The notes under the pieces: generated by a model
Seen by the model: only the letters and a program-made list of their open reading frames with translations
Told to the model about the DNA's origin: nothing
Database searches by the model: none
In this document: in pieces, positions 6,170 to 7,695 of the stretch
Layout: every line of letters begins with the position of its first letter
Position numbering within the stretch: position 1 is the first letter of the stretch
Program-made: the position numbers and the translations under genes
Assembly (NCBI GenBank): GCA_964604045.1
Contig: CAZRXM010000048.1
Span: 1 to 7,695, forward strand
Direction of reading: 5' to 3'
DNA from: DRVP01 sp964604045
GTDB lineage: Archaea > Thermoproteota > Bathyarchaeia > Bathyarchaeales > Bathycorpusculaceae
Length of the DNA stretch: 7,695 nucleotides

Positions 6170-6898
6170 ATGGAGACCGACACTTCCGGAAGTCAACGTT
6201 CAACTGTATCGAAACAAATAGCCCTTACAATATGCTTTTCAGGTTTATACGCAATCACATGTCTCATCCCGGTTTTTCGAATTGTCGGCTCTCAAAACTT
6301 CATTACCTTGGCGGCAATGCTTGCACCGGCAGTCGGCATCTTGTTTGGACCGCTGATAGGCACAGCATCCACCTTGACCGGCGGCTTGATAGTGTTTTTC
6401 ACCGGAGTCCTCGCACCGTTCAGCCTTGTTTCCGGCGTAGTTGCAGGGTTTTTAGCCGGCTTAATCCAACAGGGAAAGTGGAGGCTTTGCCTCTTCACTT
6501 ACGGGGTTTTGCTTCTCTCTTTTGGGTTCTATCCGTTGGTTGGGCCTGTTTGGCTTTTCCCACTATACATGTGGTTTCAAATAATGGGGTTTTCAGCTTT
6601 AATATGGCTTGCCAAGCACAAGGGCAACCTAAGTATTGCAATTAAGTTTCTGACATCCTCCCTAGTTTCAACCTTAGCCGGTCAAATTGCAGGCTCCCTA
6701 GTCTTTGAAGTCCTTTACCTACCAGTTTTCGATTTGGACGCTTGGAGAGGTATATGGATAGCGACAATGTTTCTCTACCCAGCGGAGCGGACACTCATAG
6801 CGTTTGGCTCAACTATCATCGGAGTCGCAGTCTTTAAAGCCCTAAAGGCCGCCTGTCTGACCCAAACGTTTAAAGGAATCGTTGAAAAGCCTTCATGA
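6170..6898 (+). CDS. Polytopic membrane protein, probable ECF-type transporter S component
   Basis: This 242-residue, very hydrophobic protein has six or seven membrane segments (about 16-36, 44-66, 67-99, 104-123, 125-147, 157-185 and 193-224). The second and third segments carry a small-residue pattern, AAMLAPAVGILFGPLIG then GGLIVFFTGVLAPF, like substrate-binding S subunits of energy-coupling-factor importers for vitamins and metals. Length and topology also suit that class. No ECF ATPase or T subunit is encoded nearby, so it would rely on a module elsewhere, as many S components do. The substrate cannot be read from the sequence. It has its own TATA-like box and follows the TRAM operon after 124 nt. 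Its last 29 nt overlap the end of the convergent CofE-like gene. An unrelated six-helix membrane protein remains possible. Confidence 0.6.
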   Translation: METDTSGSQRSTVSKQIALTICFSGLYAITCLIPVFRIVGSQNFITLAAMLAPAVGILFGPLIGTASTLTGGLIVFFTGVLAPFSLVSGVVAGFLAGLIQQGKWRLCLFTYGVLLLSFGFYPLVGPVWLFPLYMWFQIMGFSALIWLAKHKGNLSIAIKFLTSSLVSTLAGQIAGSLVFEVLYLPVFDLDAWRGIWIATMFLYPAERTLIAFGSTIIGVAVFKALKAACLTQTFKGIVEKPS

Positions 6899-7658
6899 AA
6901 ACACATTCGCTGGGCGGTAAGGCCAAGTCTTCTGGGCCGTAGACGCCTCCGTCAAACTCAACCGGAGCCCCCCTAACAAGCACTATGGGGGTTTCCTCTG
7001 TAGACTCACCCATTAACAGGTGGGCGGCGGAAGCCAAGTCTTGGGCAACAGCATGCTGTGTGATTATTATCTCTTTCCCGTACAAGTCCCTTTGCCCCCG
7101 AAAGTCTACTATAGGCTTGAAGCCGGCAACAGCCAAGGCTAAGCCCACCGTCCCCCTCCGCAGCGGCATCAAGCCACTGTCAACTATCATGACCGCGACG
7201 TTTCTCCCGGTTTTTTGGAAAATTTCCTCCCTCAACTGTTTGGCCGTCTCTTTGATGTTTTCAGGCCACAGAGCCACATGGTTTAAAGGCGCGTTCTTGC
7301 TATCTATTCCAGCGTTAACCGTTAAAACGTGATTTTTCAGCGTTAAAACGGCTTTCTCAACCCCTCCGTAGACCGCGTCTGCCTCCCGCAGTATCAGCTC
7401 TGCAATCTCTCCCTTTATATAAGACTTTTCAGCAAGTTCCAGCGCCTTCTTAGAAGGCTTAACATCTAGTTTAACAATTCGACCTTGCATGGACGCAACG
7501 ATCTTGGATGCAAAAACCAAAACGTCACCATCTTCCAATGACAAATTCTGCCCAGATAAAGCCCTTAAAGCCACGTCAACAACGTTGCCGCCAACCTGAA
7601 TAAATCCCGTCTTAACGGGATACAACCTCATATAAAGCTCAACAGCCCCTACTACCAT
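6870..7658 (-). CDS. cofE: CofE-like coenzyme F420-0:L-glutamate ligase
   Basis: This 262-residue protein matches the F420-0:gamma-glutamyl ligase family along its length. It has LEDGDVLVFASKIVA (41-55), NAGID (115-119), the RRGTVGLALAVAGF block (167-180), GQRDLYGKE (188-196), a helix with D207, and LLMGE (214-218). CofE is a cytosolic, GTP- and metal-dependent ligase that adds glutamates to F420-0, so the host probably makes F420. Family metal residues are expected at D119 and D160. However, the usual DTNGR or DT-x-GR signature reads DSGLMP here (160-165), so the enzyme may be divergent or have another acceptor. The start is uncertain: ATG 7658 gives the full length, while ATG 7631 begins MRLYPVKTGF and suits the usual length of about 250. 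Neither has a clear ribosome site. No other F420 biosynthesis gene lies in the window. Confidence 0.8.
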   Translation of the reverse strand: MVVGAVELYMRLYPVKTGFIQVGGNVVDVALRALSGQNLSLEDGDVLVFASKIVASMQGRIVKLDVKPSKKALELAEKSYIKGEIAELILREADAVYGGVEKAVLTLKNHVLTVNAGIDSKNAPLNHVALWPENIKETAKQLREEIFQKTGRNVAVMIVDSGLMPLRRGTVGLALAVAGFKPIVDFRGQRDLYGKEIIITQHAVAQDLASAAHLLMGESTEETPIVLVRGAPVEFDGGVYGPEDLALPPSECVFMKAFQRFL

Positions 7659-7676
7659 CTTACATTTTTAAGTGGC

Positions 7677-7682
7677 TTTAAA
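7677..7682 (-). promoter_or_regulatory. Possible TATA-like box for the CofE-like gene
   Basis: TTTAAA on the minus strand lies about 22 nt before the ATG at 7658, slightly close for a leaderless start there. A second AT-rich stretch, CTTAAAAATG (7662-7671), would place a start near 7641, ten bases before the alternative ATG at 7631. Both are weak signals near the window end. Confidence 0.25.
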
Positions 7683-7695
7683 GGCTTTGTTATCT

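Noticed and set aside
6232..6645. A 137-codon plus-strand frame inside the membrane protein gene
   Set aside because: It is an overlapping frame with many His, Arg and Cys residues and no domain. The membrane protein frame has clear transmembrane periodicity and an upstream promoter-like box.
6985..7332. A 115-codon plus-strand frame opposite the CofE-like gene
   Set aside because: It is antisense to a gene with strong family motifs and has no independent coding evidence.

Overview
The window looks archaeal, most likely from the Thermoproteota/Bathyarchaeia side, possibly a thermophile; this is inferred from gene content, since no rRNA is present. The evidence is a crenarchaeal-type single-OB-fold SSB, two stand-alone TRAM proteins, a CofE-like F420 enzyme, a COG1361-type surface protein with about 20 N-glycosylation sequons, AGGTGA Shine-Dalgarno sites 4-5 nt before starts, and TATA-like boxes instead of bacterial -10/-35 promoters.

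Region 1 (1-4952, minus strand) is a compact operon read from right to left. It encodes a MacB/LolD-type ABC ATPase (4952-4218), a very large signal-peptide-bearing, C-terminally anchored protein built from repeated Ig-like beta units (4195-995), and an FtsX/MacB-type permease (979 to beyond position 1). The three genes are separated by about 22 and 15 nt. They probably form one membrane complex in which cytoplasmic ATP hydrolysis drives a permease working with, or acting on, a large extracellular stalk.

Region 2 (4953-5149) is a 197-nt divergent promoter region. It holds a TATA-like box for each direction, a small inverted repeat over the minus-strand box, and a 56-nt RNA hairpin of 21 base pairs. 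The hairpin sits at the predicted 5' end of the plus-strand transcript.

Region 3 (5150-6045, plus strand) is a nucleic-acid-binding operon: a TRAM protein, an SSB and a second TRAM protein. The two TRAM proteins are paralogs with basic N-terminal tails, and the SSB lacks the long C-terminal tail known from Sulfolobus SSB. The hairpin leads this operon and is a candidate regulatory element or independent RNA.

Region 4 (6046-7695): after a 124-nt gap with a TATA-like box and no gene, there is a polytopic membrane protein resembling an ECF-transporter S component (6170-6898, plus). It converges with, and overlaps by 29 nt, a CofE-like F420-0:glutamate ligase (7658-6870, minus). The ligase has an altered motif at a predicted metal-binding loop. 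No tRNA, CRISPR array, insertion sequence or attachment site was seen.
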